NCBI GenBank assembly: GCA_008711295.1
Contig: VUYV01000327.1
Coordinates: forward strand, 254,428 to 318,427
Length of the DNA: 64,000 bases
Reading direction: 5' to 3'
Source of the DNA: Anarhynchus alexandrinus
Lineage: Eukaryota > Chordata > Aves > Charadriiformes > Charadriidae
The translations under genes and the position numbers were made by a program. Below the pieces are notes generated by a model, which saw only the letters and a program-made list of their open reading frames with translations, did no database searches and was not told the DNA's origin. This document shows positions 35,330 through 46,166 of this stretch, one piece after another. Position 1 is the first letter of the stretch. Every line of letters begins with the position of its first letter.

Positions 35330-35695
35330 TTAGCCTCGTACGGGGTTTTTGATGCAATTAGAAGATTGGCTGGGAGGGGTAACAGCGCTAATGCAATGCA
35401 CCCAAACTTCTGCAGAGCGTTTCCCTCGGTAACACATGATATTTTGATTCAGAAATTAGAGGGTCCACCGACACTGCGGGACATATTCAATGCATTAAAA
35501 CTTGGCGAGCTGATGCTGCCACGGTCTGAGATCTAAGCAGGGAATGTGGAGAGAGCAGGTCTGTTTCTACTAGAGCCAACAAATTTGGTTCATGCCTCTG
35601 GGCTATTTAACATTTTTATCACTGACCCAGGAGAAAGCCCAAAGCATTCCCAATAAAGTTAGCTGATGACATGGAAGTTGTAGTGTGGTAAATAC
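35330..35695 (+). mobile_element. Ancient LINE (CR1-type) reverse transcriptase relic
   Basis: Two peptide islands in order: FCRAFPSVTHDILIQKLEG (compare the DFSKAFD.V.HDILI.KL motif) and LFNIFITDPGE (compare LFNIFINDLDE). Frame is broken between them. Highly decayed. Confidence 0.68.
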
Positions 35696-38554
35696 TGAAG
35701 ATGATGGGTTCCTGATACGCGGCGATCCCGTTGCCTCAGTGAGCTGGGCACAAGCAGAGGAACGGGCATTTCAGTGCAAACACACGTCTGATCGCACCTC
35801 CAGGAACGAGGAGGCAGGCCACAGCGGTTATCTGCTCCCAGTCCCACCAGGAAGGACAAGGATCCTTCAAAAGTGCCCAGAGAAATGCCACTGCCAAAAC
35901 GGTTAAAGCAAAAAGGGGGATGTGGGAAGAGGGAAATCTCAGCATCTCCGCTGGCACTCAGCTATGAGCGTCCTGCACGTGGGACAGCGGATCTGCCAAC
36001 AGAAAGGCTAAAGCAGTGCCAAGGGCCGGGAAGAGCCAAAAAATCTGGCCGAAAAACCTTACCAGAGGACCTGGGGCCGAGGATTACTCTTAAACAGGCA
36101 CACAGAGAGCTGAGGTGTGGCGATGGACAAAGTTCACCGAGGTCCGAGTGCCAGGCGCAGCCAGGGGTAAGGAGGCAGGAGCAACCGCTGGAAGTGTTTA
36201 ACGGGCAATTCTCCATCTCTGGAAACATTTACATCACCATTGGCTGTATCTGCTCCAGCTCAACCAGGAATGCTTCCTATAAGAACTTAATTACCCCTAG
36301 GGCCTTACAATTTATTGGCTGGGTCCAGCATTATCAGTGGAGGCCCAGACCCGAAACAGGCACGGAGCCACAAATAGCCTCTTATCTTCAAAACATCATG
36401 TACTTATGGGACGTGACTGTGAGACAGCTAGGACATACCCTTCTCCAGCACATCAGAAAGCTGCAGGCCCCTCCAAGCCCTCAGCACGTACTTGATCCCC
36501 TCCGAAACCCAAGCACAGCACAGCAGGGACAGACCCCCACTGCTTCTCACTCCCGCGCGATGGAGGAATGGCTCTGGGTCCTCGACCCACGCGTGCGTGC
36601 GCATCACTGCCCCTGCAGCCGCGTCCCCAGCACGCAGCGGGGTGGTGGCGGATCTGCTGCGTTGGACCTTAGAATAATGCAGGGAAGCCCATCGTGGAGT
36701 CCACCTGAAGGACACATATCTTCAAGGGCACGACCCTACCAAAACCAACCAGCCAGCCCGGCACAGCCCCGGACTGGGATACCCCAGGTACCAGCCCGCT
36801 ACGGCAATGACCCCGGTCATGCTCCTCCCTTTAGAGCTGGACTTGGGCTGGGTCAGTGCTGGAGCTCACCTGGGAGTACCCAGCTGGGTCAGCGGTGGAA
36901 CCGGGCTGTGGTATTGGTGGGGTTGGACAGGTCCGGCACCAGGCTGGATGCTGGAGCCGGGTCAGGACCCTCACAACCTCCCTCCTGGCTCTGCTCCCCA
37001 GGGAAGGAGCAGGAGGAAGGCAGTGCAGGCTCCGAAGGGGACGTACTGTTGATCCCTCAGGCTCCCCGCAGGGGTGGCCCAGCTCCACTTTGAGCTGGAG
37101 AAGACAGGTGGCAGCCTGGATCTTCTACAGACCACCTAGGTGACCAGGTTTCTCCTCTTACCAGCATGTCACCAGCTCCTCTCCTCCTCAGAAACGCCTG
37201 TGACCCCAAGGGATGACGCCGCATGATAGCAAGAGAGTGTCACCACCAGCTTCTGCGGGGCAAAACCATCCCTTGTTACCACGGCAAGACCAGGACTCCC
37301 CACGCTTGGCGCTGTATGGGCGCAACAGAGAGGAGGTTGCCCGCCGTGAATGCCATGATCAGACGCACGGGCGGACGTCCTCCAAAGCCGGAGAGGAGCT
37401 GGGGATGGATGCAGGGTTCAAGAGCTCGGACCAGCAGCCAGCGGCTGCCATCCCTGAGCAGGCAGAGACCCTCGCAGGCAGCGTTCGTCTGCCGTCCAGT
37501 CCAAACCGGGAGAGCAGGCAGCACAATAGCTCTGCCTCCGCCGTTGCAGAGGGGAGCCAATGAATAAGGGAGGCAGAGAGAGAGAAATGCGCTTAATATG
37601 CTGCATGGGAGGGACAGGCGGGGGAGAAGGGGGGAGGCGGCAGACAAAGAACAGGGAGATGGAGAAAAAAGGAGCCGGGGAGCGAGCGGAGGAGCGGAGC
37701 GAGGAGGAGCGGGCAGGCAGCCCCTCGCCGGGCCCTGCGGGATTGGCGAGCAAAGGCCCAGCGAAATGAAAATCTCTTAACCACACAGAATTGTTAACTG
37801 CCCCCAAATCCTTTTGTGCTGGGGCTGCAAGCTTAGAAGGGCTTAAGCTGTTAGATGCATGAACTTCCTCCATAAATATCCCCTGTGTACGCCGCCGCGA
37901 GCGGGCTCGCGCTGTATTAGCCAGATGAAGAGCCCGGTGGAGAAAATGAGCAACTCCTTCCAGCGCCTTGCAGCTGCCCCGGGGGGGCGTCCATCGCTCG
38001 GGATGCCCTTTTCCACCAGGACCCCTTGGTGGGGCCACGTCCCCCGCGCTCTCCGCCACGTCCCGTTTGGGCGACCGAGCCGTGTGAGAGCACTTCGCCC
38101 CGAACGCCGGCTCGGGTTTGCTTTTGTTTGGCTTCTGGAAAGGGGCCCAGATTCCCTCCCACCCCTCGAAAGGCGAGAAAACCTGCTGGCCACATGTACG
38201 AGCGAGTCCCCCACACGTACGAGCGAGTCCCCCACACCAGGCGGCTCGGCCGCTGCCGCTGCGGGGACCAGGAGCGAGGACGTGATGGGAGATGGGCAGG
38301 GATGCAACCTGCAGGTCCTTCCCGAGCCGAACTGGGGGGGGGGAGAGCCCTTTCCCTGCCTGACCAGCCCCTTCCCCAGTCCTCTGTGGGGCTGGGAGGG
38401 GATGGGGGATGCCACGCTGTTCTGCCGACCCCGTGGCTGTCTCTCCTCTCAGTCCCCACTCTTCTTCTGGGGGCTGCTGGGGGAAAAACGGAGGGTGTAT
38501 TCCGGTCTGGCACAACCCTGGGGTCCATCCGGCCCCGACTGCACAGCCCCACGC
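35696..38554. other. Intronic sequence with a long open frame and a CpG-rich patch
   Basis: A 406-codon plus-strand frame (35873-37093) has no recognisable domain. At 37660-37760 and near 37890-37915 the sequence is CpG-dense (GAGCGAGCGGAGGAGCGGAG). A 22-bp direct repeat (TACGAGCGAGTCCCCCACAC) lies at 38197-38238. Confidence 0.4.
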
Positions 38555-38557
38555 GGG

Positions 38558-38650
38558 AAGGGGAAGGGGAAGGGGAAGGGAAGGGAAGGGGACAGGGAAG
38601 GGGAAGGGGAAGGAGTAGGGGAAGGGGAAGGGGAAGGAGAAGGGGAAAGG
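38558..38650 (+). repeat. GGGGAA-type G-rich array, left part
   Basis: Repeats of GGGGAA/GGGAAG with minor variants. All four-G runs are closely spaced on the plus strand, so quadruplex formation is plausible. Cut by a gap. Confidence 0.95.
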
Positions 38651-38804
38651 NNNNNNNNNNNNNNNNNNNNNNNNNNNNNNNNNNNNNNNNNNNNNNNNNN
38701 NNNNNNNNNNNNNNNNNNNNNNNNNNNNNNNNNNNNNNNNNNNNNNNNNNNNNNNNNNNNNNNNNNNNNNNNNNNNNNNNNNNNNNNNNNNNNNNNNNNN
38801 NNNN
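38651..38804. other. Assembly gap (154 N) in the G-rich array
   Basis: The same repeat flanks both sides, so the true array length is unknown. Confidence 1.
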
Positions 38805-38897
38805 GGGGAAGGGGAAGGGAAAGGGGATTGGGGAAGGGGAAGGGGAAGGAGAAGAAGGGGAAGGGGAAGGGGAAGGGGAAGGAGGGGAAGGGGAAGG
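38805..38897 (+). repeat. GGGGAA-type G-rich array, right part
   Basis: Continuation of the array, ending GGGGAAGGCAGCCCC. Confidence 0.95.
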
Positions 38898-40867
38898 CAG
38901 CCCCGGAGCCAGCTGCCCCACAGAGACAGCGGGCTGCCGGCCACTGCATGATTAATGACGGTGGGGAGCGCGGGGCCGGGCGCACGCCAGCACCGGCTGG
39001 AGAAACAGCTGCTGAGGTACCGGACCTCCCAAAATCCTGCTGCTGCGCAGACAAAGAGGAGGCTGGGCCTCTCCCTCCTGCCTGCTCTGCCTCCCCTCCC
39101 AGCCCCACCGGGCCAGGCTGCAGGGACAGGGCTCCGGGAGCCCCAGGGCATGCAAAGGGACCCCCAGGGCATGCAAAGGGTCTGTCCCTTGGCCAGGCAG
39201 CAGGACCGGGAGCCCCGAGACACACCGTACCTGCATCACAGCACAGCGCTGGGCAGGGCTGGGTCTGCTCGGGGAAAAGAAAAAAAAAAAGGCTGAGATG
39301 GAAAAGCTGACATGAATCATTTTGGCTTTCTGGTGTTGCTACGAATGCTTCACTTGGGCGTCGTAAAACACCCGTCTTCCCTTCGAGGCTGGGATCAGCC
39401 AGGCTCCCTTTCCACACCGCGTTGCAGCAGTACTTCAATGCTGTCCCCGTCCCCAGCACTGTCCCCGCTACCACTGGAGGAGACTTGATCACCCCGAGCT
39501 CAGTGGGAAGAGATGTTCCGCGGCTCAGTGAGGAGCAGCTCAAAGCACAGACATTAAACAACCCCCTCAGCACATCAGGATGCTTGACGCGTGACCAGCC
39601 CAGCCACCAGCAAAAGACGCGGTGCCCTCTCCAAGGGGACTATCCAACCTGTAATCCCAACTGAGCACGGTCAGAGACTGGCCGTCCCCAAACATACCAG
39701 CACCTACCCCATGCTTGCTTGGTCCTACCCGGCCACCCCTTCCCACAGCAAGAAGAGAGGAGACCTCTCCTTCCGTCCGCTCTTCAACGCCCACCGACAT
39801 ATCTATAATTGATCTCAAGAGAAACCCCAGCTCTGCTCGGAGTGCACCGATGCTATCGAAACTGTAATGGGATTTTGACGTCCAGCCAGGACAGGGGGGA
39901 CAACAGTCCATTTGCCAAATGCCATGGTTTGCTCTGTGCATGATACAGCCGCAGGTGCCCATTAAACATGCAGTTCTCAGATCCCCGTCTCTCCCCCGAT
40001 AAGCCCAGCAGCTCCTTTCTCTCCCTCCCCAAGCCCACGTGTGACTGGGGAGGGCATGGAGATGGGTTTGGGCATGGTGCTTTCAGCAAGGGTAGTGCAA
40101 AGCCTCTCGCTTATCCCGGACCACGCTGGCTCCGTGGTGCTCAGCTGAGGTGAGCAGGGGTTCCTGGAGTCTGTTTTGGACATCTACAGGGGCAGGAGAA
40201 CATCTACAGGGCAGAACATCTGCAGGGCAGGAGAACCCTGGCTGCTGAGGAAGCTCAGGGGCCAGGCTCAGAGGTGTCCAGGCTGGAGATGTCAGCCTGG
40301 CCCTGAACAGCCCGTGACCATATCCCACCCTGGGCCATTTGCACCTCCACCAGGAAAATGCTGCAGACAACTTGCTCCCTCCCACTGCATCACCTTTGGG
40401 TGCCTGCACTCCCGCTCCCCTCACTCCAGAAGCATTTTAGCCCACGTCAAGGCACAGGGCGCAAACCAAAGTGAAAACAGCCCCAGTATTTTGGGAGATG
40501 ACTGCAGATTGGTGGCACGCACCATGGCTACGCATGGACCCCTCCAAGAACTGGAGAGCATGAAGGGCATCAACAACAGGCCGGAACCCCTAGACCCGGT
40601 GGTCTGAGGTAACGCAGAGCCTCTGCAACGGATGGACGAGCCCAGGGCAGGAGTTGAGGAGCTGGTGAAGGCGTCAGTGTCAATACACGTGCTCCTCTCC
40701 CAGGTCCCCACGTGCTCCTCTTCCAGGTCCCCATGTGTTCCTCTCCCACCCCCACCCAAGGAGGTCTCTCCCAGGCGACTCGTGCTGCAAATCCCGACTG
40801 CCACCACCGGCACAGCCCACCGGCAGCGAGGCAAGTGCGTGGAGCAAGACCGAAGGCAAGCGGTTAC
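38898..40867. other. Intron 3 sequence next to exon 3
   Basis: No gene. Short tandem repeats occur at 39138-39181 (CCCCAGGGCATGCAAAGGG twice), 40181-40230 (ACATCTACAGGGCAG-like, three times) and 40683-40752 (about 25 bp, three times). Confidence 0.5.
40683..40752. repeat. 25-bp tandem repeat near the exon 3 donor
   Basis: Three imperfect copies of ACGTGCTCCTCTCCCAGGTC, ending about 115 bp downstream (coding sense) of the exon 3 donor. Confidence 0.85.
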
Positions 40868-41552
40868 CTCTGCAGACGGTCCCGTTTTCCACCGACTCGT
40901 AGCCCGCCCTGCACATGCAGCGGCCGATAGGCACCAGCCACTCGCCATCCCCGTTGCAGTACAGCTTGATCGGCACGTCCACCTCCTCCGCGTTGGTGAT
41001 GCACGTCCCCCGGGCTGCCACCAGAGAGGTGCTCTCCGCTCCCGAGAGGGTTTCTTGGAAGACGGCGCCATTCTGGATCACGCGGGGACACTTGCGGTAG
41101 AAGACACGGACGGCAATCAAGGACATGCAGCCTCCATAGTCCTGGAAGGCCAGGTAGAAACCATTCTTGGACACAGGCCCAAAACTGCGCACCTCAGTGT
41201 TTATCTTCATCACCCGTCCACCTAGGTCCACCTGCGAGAAACTCTCATCAGCAGCAATCGTGTCCACCTTCATCCAAGGATTCTCCATCCAGTTAGGAAA
41301 AGTCTTGGTGGCCGAGTCAAAGTCCGACTCGAAATAGTAGAGGTTAAAAGTCTCCTTACAGGAGCCTGGTACATTAGGGATGCTGCTGCAGTCCCGGACA
41401 GAAAATTTCATCTCCACGTGGATGCGGTGCGCTCCTCGCCTCCGGATGTACTTGGTCCGGAGCCAGTTGTTTTGGCTGGATTCAAAGACGTTGCACACCT
41501 GGTAGGTGCGAATCGTGTTCATGTTCTCGTCGTACCCGCTCACCTCTTCCCA
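40868..41552 (-). CDS. EPHB2: EPHB2 exon 3: ephrin-binding domain and start of cysteine-rich region
   Basis: This exon encodes 228 residues plus one base of the next codon. It begins [12 protein letters not shown] and ends VENGTVCR. EphB2 is a receptor tyrosine kinase of the plasma membrane that binds ephrin-B ligands in axon guidance, cell sorting and vascular patterning. Residues 1 to about 153 are the ligand-binding jelly-roll domain; Cys20/Cys142 and Cys55/Cys65 correspond to the known Eph disulfides. From KCPR (residue 154) the cysteine-rich region starts, and NGT near the end is an N-glycosylation sequon. The minus strand reads GTCCGCAG before the exon and GTAACC after it, so both splice sites are canonical (phase 0 in, phase 1 out). 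EPHB2 is chosen over EPHB1 and EPHB3 from residues such as [14 protein letters not shown] and the segment [20 protein letters not shown]. There are no stops or frameshifts. Exon 4 was not found to the left. Confidence 0.97.
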
Positions 41553-41965
41553 CTGCGGACAGGACACGGAAAGTGAAGGGGCTGCACTGAACTGATGTTC
41601 CTCACCCATATCGCCTCTTCCCAACCCCACCACGTGCCAAGAGGGCAGGCTCTCCCAGTACCAGCTGCCCCACGCCGTGCCCACCCCATCACACAGGCAG
41701 CCCCATGGGTGCCCAGCACCTCGCCCCGGCACAGCTCCAGCACCCCCCTGCAACCACCCCGTACCTACACGCCTCCATCCTGCCTCAGTAGGGTTTGACC
41801 CATCCCGCACGCCGGGCAGGCTCCGCTCCGCGGGGACAAGGTGGCCCAAGCCCTCAGCAGAGCTCGAGGCCAGCTCGCTGCCAGCAGCACCGTGCTCTGT
41901 GCCCGAATTTATGGCAAAGCATCTCTGCTGGGTGGCAGGGCACAGTGGGGCTGTTCACCTCCCAA

Positions 41966-42199
41966 GGTTTAGATTGAACATTAGGAAGAAGTTTTTCACT
42001 GTGAGGGTGGTGAGGCACTGGCACAGGTTGCCCAGAGAGGTTGTTGAGGCCCCATCCCTGGAGGTGTTCAAGGCCAGGCTGGACGTGGCCTTGGGCAACC
42101 TGGTCTGGTGGGAGGTGTCCCTGCCTATGGCAGGGGGGTTGGAGCTCGATGATCTTCAAGGTCCTCTCCAACCTAAACCATTCTCTGATTCTATGATTC
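41966..42199 (+). mobile_element. Young CR1 3' fragment in EPHB2 intron 2
   Basis: Starts in [20 protein letters not shown] and ends with octamers (CTGATTCTATGATTC). It lies about 415 bp upstream of exon 3 in antisense orientation. Near-identical to 13267-13495. Confidence 0.95.
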
Positions 42200-44301
42200 C
42201 TCTGCAGGCAGTAATGTCTTTAGCAGGGGCTCCTGCCCGTGGGCTGCGCTCTACGGCAGAGCCTCCCGGCAAAGTAACACGATGCCTTTAGCAGATGTGT
42301 TCCCACCGGTGCCGCTACGGTTACAGACGTGGCAGACAGGACCCGCTTCCTCAGGAGTGCGTAACGCGGCCGTAAAACCTCCTCGCCGGCTGCAGCCCCG
42401 GCACCGGTGCGGGCGGCTGGCTGGGCGACGGGCCAGTAGCCAGCAGCCTCTCCCCAGAGGCAGGAGAGGAGGTTTATAGGGGCCTGGCTGACCCCGCTGT
42501 GTACCCAGAAAGGGAGATGCTGGGCTAGATCCTGCTGGTAGCCCTCACCCCTGCCCCTTCCAGAGCCGACACGCTTTGGGGTCCCTCCTGCAGGTGTGTG
42601 CAGGTCCCAGCCCCAGATGTCCTAAACTGGATCTATGGGATGTCCTATGAGCCGTGGCACAGCAGTAACATCCTTCTCAGCAAAACAGCTCGGAGCTGAC
42701 GTATTTCACCACGGGAAGCTCAGCCCAGCTCCCCCCAAGCTAACTAACAGCTGACTGCCGGCTCTGCCGAGCTGGGGGCTGCTGTGACACCTCCTGGCCC
42801 TGTCCCGCTCCCTGCCCCTTCCCCAGGCTGGTTTGTTTTTTTTCCAAATCCTTCAGTGCTTGTTGTCTCCATCCTTTGTAGGATGGGGAGACTTTCAGGG
42901 TGGGTGACGCACCGGGCAAAGGCAGAGCCGCAGCCTATAAGCGGCCACCACTCCTCCTCCTCAGTGAGCACAGATGGGAAAGGGTCCTTGCGGGAGGAGA
43001 ACCTTTCACCCGGCTCATGAGAGCATCTCCCCCAGCCCAGAACTTTCTGGAGGGCAGAGCATCTCCCTGCGCTGCCCCCTCCCCGCCCGCGGCACCCTCG
43101 TGATGCTGGCAGTAGGGACCGGGGTCCCGCAGGCGCGTGACGCAGCCCCAGCCAGCTGGAACGCCTTCTCCTGAACTTGTTCATAAACCCGCTCAAGTGG
43201 AAGCCGAGCCGTTTCCCGTGGACGTGAAACCCTGAGCACAACCCTGCCCCGGATGCGGGACCGCAACGCCCGGGGCAGGACGGCAGCACAGTCCGAATCC
43301 AGCACCAGTGCCAGGACCGGGGTCGGCAGGGAAAAGGCTGCGGGAGCAGAGCACCCCCAGCCCCTCAGTCTGCCAACGGCCTCACAAGGGCATCCGGGAC
43401 CGCAGAGGGAGGCTCGCGAGATGGGAGACAGCTTGCTCCTCGCACATCAAGGCTAACAACCCAACAGAAGGCTGTCAGGGAAGATCCCCCAACAGCTCCG
43501 ACCACTTCTGATTGGCAGTGGCTGCAAATCTGCTGCCGTCGCTGGGGGAGGAGGAGAGCGTCCTTGCAAAACGCAGGGGGAGCGTTTGCTTTGTTTTCCA
43601 GAAATAAATCTGCTCTGGTAGTGGAAGATTGCAGGACCTTCCCAGTTTTTTAGGTCAGCAGTTGGGATAGGGGTGAAGGAATCAAGGACAAGGCACAGGG
43701 AAGCAGTTCCTTCCCCTGCCCTCCCTCATCTGGAGCACTCCTGACCCCGACCCCACCACAGCGTGTCAGCCACTGAGACCCAGGGGTGCCCCGTACATCC
43801 CCACCCACACCCGCACGGCCCCCAGCGAGGGCTCAGGACACACGCCTGAAGAGCTCAGCCTGGCCAGGCAGGAGCAACACGTGGTGGAAGGAGACTCCCT
43901 CCAGCTTGGGGATGAATGGCAGACAGTGGAGGCAGGACACGGGGACACCTGTGAGTGACGTGGGATCTCCTCAGCCAGGGGAAAAGCAACTGTTTGGGCT
44001 TCCAGCTCCCCAAAGAGGCAACAAACAGGAGAAGCACCCAGTAGCTTTTGTCTTCCAGGTGATGCTGGCTGCACCCAACCTTGCCAGTCACCCATGGGTA
44101 GGATGCCCTGCCTTGTCCTGCCAGTGGGCACCAGGCCGCCCTGGGAGAAGCCGTGAAGGTGCCACAGCATCAGCACCCGCGACGTGCACAGCGCAGGATC
44201 GGCACGCGCCACGTGTCCCCCAGGGACCTGCCCGGAGGTGGGGACAGGAGGCGATCCCACCAGCAACGCCAGGACTGCGCTGGACTTCCCAGATGGGCTT
44301 C
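42200..44301. other. Intron 2 sequence, no gene seen
   Basis: GC-rich DNA with no recognised repeat or coding signal. Confidence 0.5.
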
Positions 44302-44479
44302 ACAGAATCACAGAATAGTCAGGGTTGGAAGGGACCTCTGGAGATCATCTAGTCCAACCCCCCGCCAGAGCAGGGTCACCTACAACAGGTTGCACAGGAC
44401 AGCGTCCAGGCGGGTTTGGAATGGCTCCAGAGTGGGAGACTCCACAGCCTCTCTGGGCAGCCTGTGCCAGTGCTCCACC
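44302..44479 (-). mobile_element. CR1 3' fragment, second young family
   Basis: Left end CACAGAATCACAGAATAGTC; same sequence as 26862-27307 up to TGTGCCAGTGCTCCAC, where it is truncated. Confidence 0.93.
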
Positions 44480-44619
44480 GGGGACGGGGGACCTGGGAGC
44501 ACGCCGGGGGCCAGGCTGAGGACCCCCACCATCCTCCCGCATCCCTACAGCAGCGAGCGGGGGGGGCTCCCGAGCTCCCTTTTCTCAGCTGGGAGAGAAA
44601 GTCACCCCCGTGCACCAGC

Positions 44620-45120
44620 CCCTGAGCTTCCTCAACGCTTAATTAGAAGCCTCTCCCTTTCTCCTCGCTCTCTAATTAACATGCCGGGAGCTCAAAAGAA
44701 GAAGGCAGCACAATAATACGGGGAGACGGCTTCCAGCAGGCCCAGGCCTCATTACCGCGGGGCTGGGGAGCCGGGAGCAAGGCGTGCTTTACATATGGAA
44801 ACACCGCAAACAAGAAAGGCTGGGCGAGGAGAGAAAAAGACTTGACCTCTGCTCCCGCCTATTGTGCGCCCGTCATCCCCTTTCGGCGGCCGGGCCGGCG
44901 CTGGCGGGGCGGCCGGGCTCGCGGGCGGGCGCGGGGCTTTATCATGGTGATGGGGGACCGGTGTCGGCAGCACCCGCACCCCAGCGCGGCGGGGCGGCCG
45001 TGCTGCTCGGGAGCCAGGTTTAATCTCCCCGACGGCGGCTTTTCTCGGCCCTTTCTTTTCTTCTGCCAAGTCGGCTCGGGGAGGGGGCTTGCTGTCAGCC
45101 CCAGGGTAAGGTCCACCGAA
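44620..45120. promoter_or_regulatory. CpG-rich patch with homeodomain-like motifs
   Basis: At 44640-44690 there are CTTAATTAGAAG and CTCTAATTAACATG motifs, then CATATG at 44792. From about 44865 to 45060 the sequence is extremely CpG-dense (for example GGCGGGGCGGCCGGGCTCGC). This could be an intragenic CpG island with promoter or enhancer activity inside EPHB2 intron 2. No TATA box or first exon is recognised. Confidence 0.4.
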
Positions 45121-45202
45121 ACATCTTCATCCAGCCCCGGCGGAGGGCGGGTGGAGGGCAGGATGGAACCTGAGCTACCCTCTCTGTGTAATGGGGTGGG
45201 AA

Positions 45203-45300
45203 TCACGGAATTTTCAGAGTTGGAAAGGACCTCTAGAGATCATCTAGTCCAACTCCCCTGCCAAAGCAGGATTGCCCGGAGCACAAGCATCTCCAGGCTT
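45203..45300 (-). mobile_element. Short CR1 3' fragment, third family
   Basis: ATTTTCAGAGTTGGAAAGGA then CCTCTAGAGATCATCTAGTC and CCAAAGCAGGATTGCC mark the CR1 3' UTR. Same family as 50731. Confidence 0.88.
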
Positions 45301-46101
45301 TGGCCGGGCTGGACTGGGACACCCGAACCGAAGGCTGGGGGTGTCGGGCACTGGGGCTCCACATCGGCCACCGCAGCCAGAGCAGGGCGGGATGGTCTGA
45401 AGCACCTCAATGCCCCCCGCAAACCCCGCGGGACACGGAGGCGGCTGGGGCCGCTCCGGTTTTGCGTCCTGAGTGGAAGAGTGCAGAGATGCATCGCCTT
45501 GTCCAGGCTCTTCTTTAAAGCAGTTTGTTCTGGGTGGTCTTGGGATGTGGCTCAGGGGACGCTTGGCACCAGTAAAGCGGAGAGACAGTAACTGCTGAGC
45601 CAGCAAATGTCCCTCCATGAGATGTCAGGGATGACAGACAGTCATTTCAGGACTTGATCAAATGGCTGTTGTGGGTGCAACCTCACAGGCCAATGCCCTC
45701 ATCCTTTTCTGCTACAAGTGCCAGGCCACGGGATAACAAGTGAGCTACTGGGGACAAACGACAGTGGCCTTGGCATTTCATTTCTCTCTGTGATTTTTAA
45801 CTGGCTGCAGGCCAGCTTTACAAAGAGGATGATTCCTCCAACCTCATGTTGGCCTGATGCTGTAGGGTAAGAATTACACTCCTCCAGCACTGGGGTAGTT
45901 TTTGGAACCATCACCTCCTAGAAATCTACTGGAAACCTCAACTGTCATCCTCTTTAGTGCTCTTCCCACTAGATCTTTTCACCTGGCCAAGGCACTTTGC
46001 TTCAGCAGGTGACTTTTCTTGAGCCATCCCACCTACGTTCAGGTGCAGCAGGTGACCCCAGACTGGGCTCCAGGCTCCCACAGAGTGACCAGATAACTTA
46101 C
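45301..46101. other. Intron 2 sequence up to exon 2
   Basis: No gene or repeat recognised; ends at the exon 2 donor. Confidence 0.5.
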
Positions 46102-46166
46102 CCCCGAAGGAGGATGCACCGTCCAGCCCAGCTCTGCCGTTGCCGTTGTGGAGTCCATCAGCGTCT
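46102..46166 (-). CDS. EPHB2: EPHB2 exon 2: N-terminus of mature receptor
   Basis: This 65-bp exon reads, after two bases completing a split codon, TLMDSTTATAELGWTVHPPSG. It joins in frame to WEEVSGYDE of exon 3. The length and peptide are those expected for the second exon of vertebrate EPHB2, which follows the signal-peptide exon. On the minus strand a pyrimidine-rich CCTTCTTCCTGCAG acceptor precedes it and GTAAGT follows it. The segment ETLMDSTTATAELGW separates EPHB2 from EPHB3, which differs here; EPHB1 is closer, but exon 3 settles the assignment. Exon 1 would lie at higher coordinates; I did not find a signal-peptide exon between 46167 and the end-of-window gap at 63690. Confidence 0.95.

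Larger units (their letters stand above)
1..40867 (-). other. EPHB2: EPHB2 intron 3 (partial)
   Basis: Everything left of the exon 3 donor. No peptide resembling the EGF-like, fibronectin III, kinase or SAM regions of EphB2 could be recognised in either strand, so I read the whole stretch as intron 3. That makes the intron longer than 40 kb. A small exon 4 (about 156 bp in other vertebrates) could still be missed by eye. Repeats inside it are listed separately. Confidence 0.7.
41553..46101 (-). other. EPHB2: EPHB2 intron 2 (complete, 4549 bp)
   Basis: Bounded by the exon 2 donor GTAAGT and the exon 3 acceptor CCGCAG. It holds a young CR1 at 41966-42199 in antisense orientation, CR1 fragments at 44302-44479 and 45203-45300, and a CpG-rich patch at 44860-45120. 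The stretch 42200-44300 is GC-rich with no gene or repeat that I recognise. Confidence 0.93.

Noticed and set aside
37418..39223. 601-codon minus-strand frame
   Set aside because: It runs through 154 Ns and the GGGGAA array, which reads as a stop-free Pro/Phe/Leu/Ser repeat. No domain is recognisable.
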